Of a stretch of DNA of 64,000 nt, positions 63,855 through 64,000 are shown piece by piece (position 1 is the stretch's first letter; each line of letters begins with the position of its first letter). This DNA is from Mycolicibacterium baixiangningiae (GTDB taxonomy: Bacteria > Actinomycetota > Actinomycetes > Mycobacteriales > Mycobacteriaceae). The notes beneath the pieces are model-generated. The model searched no databases, was not told where the DNA came from, and saw only the letters and a program-made list of their open reading frames with translations. The stretch lies in the NCBI RefSeq assembly GCF_016313185.1, contig NZ_CP066218.1, forward strand, positions 4,712,001-4,776,000. Reading direction: 5' to 3'. The position numbers and the translations under genes were made by a program.

Positions 63855-64000
63855 CGACCGGCGGGAGTCTCGGCGGGTGCGTCGACGACCAGGCCGTGAA
63901 CCGTCTTCTCCCAGTACGACGGACTCCGGATCAGCTGGTAGAGGCCCTTGGCAGCGGCGACGCTCATCATCACCCAGAACGCCGGCACGGTGAGCGCGGG
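63851..64000 (-). CDS. Family 2 glycosyltransferase, C-terminal fragment at window edge
   Basis: The last 49 codons of a gene whose start lies outside the window. The tail reads AAAKGLYQLIRSPSYWEKTVHGLVV..., and SPSYWEKTxHG is typical of the C-terminus of BcsA/NodC-like membrane glycosyltransferases. A preceding hydrophobic stretch (AFWVMMSVA) would be the last membrane helix. It is coupled to the next gene by an ATGA overlap. Confidence 0.7.
   Translation of the reverse strand, partial: PALTVPAFWVMMSVAAAKGLYQLIRSPSYWEKTVHGLVVDAPAETPAGR

Overview
The window is high-GC actinobacterial DNA from a mycobacterium, most likely a fast-growing Mycolicibacterium. The clearest evidence is synteny with the Mycobacterium tuberculosis Rv0711-Rv0737 neighbourhood. 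Read on the minus strand, from the right end of the window to about 24 kb, it has an arylsulfatase and its formylglycine-generating enzyme (Rv0711/Rv0712-like), the spc ribosomal block rplN-X-E-rpsZ-rpsH-rplF-R-rpsE-rpmD-rplO, sppA, Rv0725c/Rv0726c-like methyltransferases, secY-adk-map, sigL-rslA and an Rv0737-like MarR regulator. The mmsA-fadE9-mmsB set matches Rv0753c-Rv0751c. GTG starts, ATGA/GTGA overlaps and TANNNT leaderless promoters also fit.

Layout. 0-9 kb: zinc alcohol dehydrogenase, CtpF-like P-type ATPase, a receiver-glutaredoxin-thioredoxin-reductase fusion, a CRP-like-domain histidine kinase and two tandem luciferase-like oxidoreductases. 9-16 kb: rmlB-rmlC, an XRE/cupin regulator with an FMN-binding protein, and the valine-catabolic mmsA-fadE9-mmsB operon behind a perfect palindrome. 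16-19 kb: a decaying phenolic-lipid locus (type III PKS, ICMT-like methyltransferase, frameshifted FAD oxidoreductase, gutted MmpL gene). 19-24 kb: regulators and a NarL-type two-component pair. 24-28.4 kb: rslA, sigL (with a recognisable SigL promoter), map, adk, secY. 28.6-32.3 kb: four tandem SAM methyltransferases. 32.3-38.5 kb: sppA, an LLM oxidoreductase, a DUF222/HNH protein, an AraC regulator and an SDR. 38.6-42.9 kb: ribosomal proteins, with a terminator after rplO and a promoter before rplN.

43.1-59 kb is an accessory island lying between rplN and the sulfatase genes, which are close to rplN in M. tuberculosis. Its minus-strand genes are, in transcription order, a GlcG-like protein, a heme-oxygenase-like diiron oxidase (HDO), a Rieske ferredoxin, a ferredoxin reductase, an aldehyde dehydrogenase, a second Rieske protein, a gamma-glutamyltransferase-like enzyme, RidA, a permease and an amidase. 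A PucR regulator, an MFS exporter, a second paralogous permease and a DUF1275 protein adjoin it. The HDO has a complete six-residue metal-ligand pattern and its own electron-transfer chain, so I infer an amine/amide-degrading oxygenase pathway whose substrate I cannot name. This is the best candidate here for an undescribed system. Recurrent TGCACA sites occur in its intergenic regions.

59-64 kb: formylglycine-generating enzyme, arylsulfatase, a polytopic membrane protein and the C-terminus of a family 2 glycosyltransferase cut by the window edge. No rRNA, tRNA, CRISPR array or insertion sequence was recognised.
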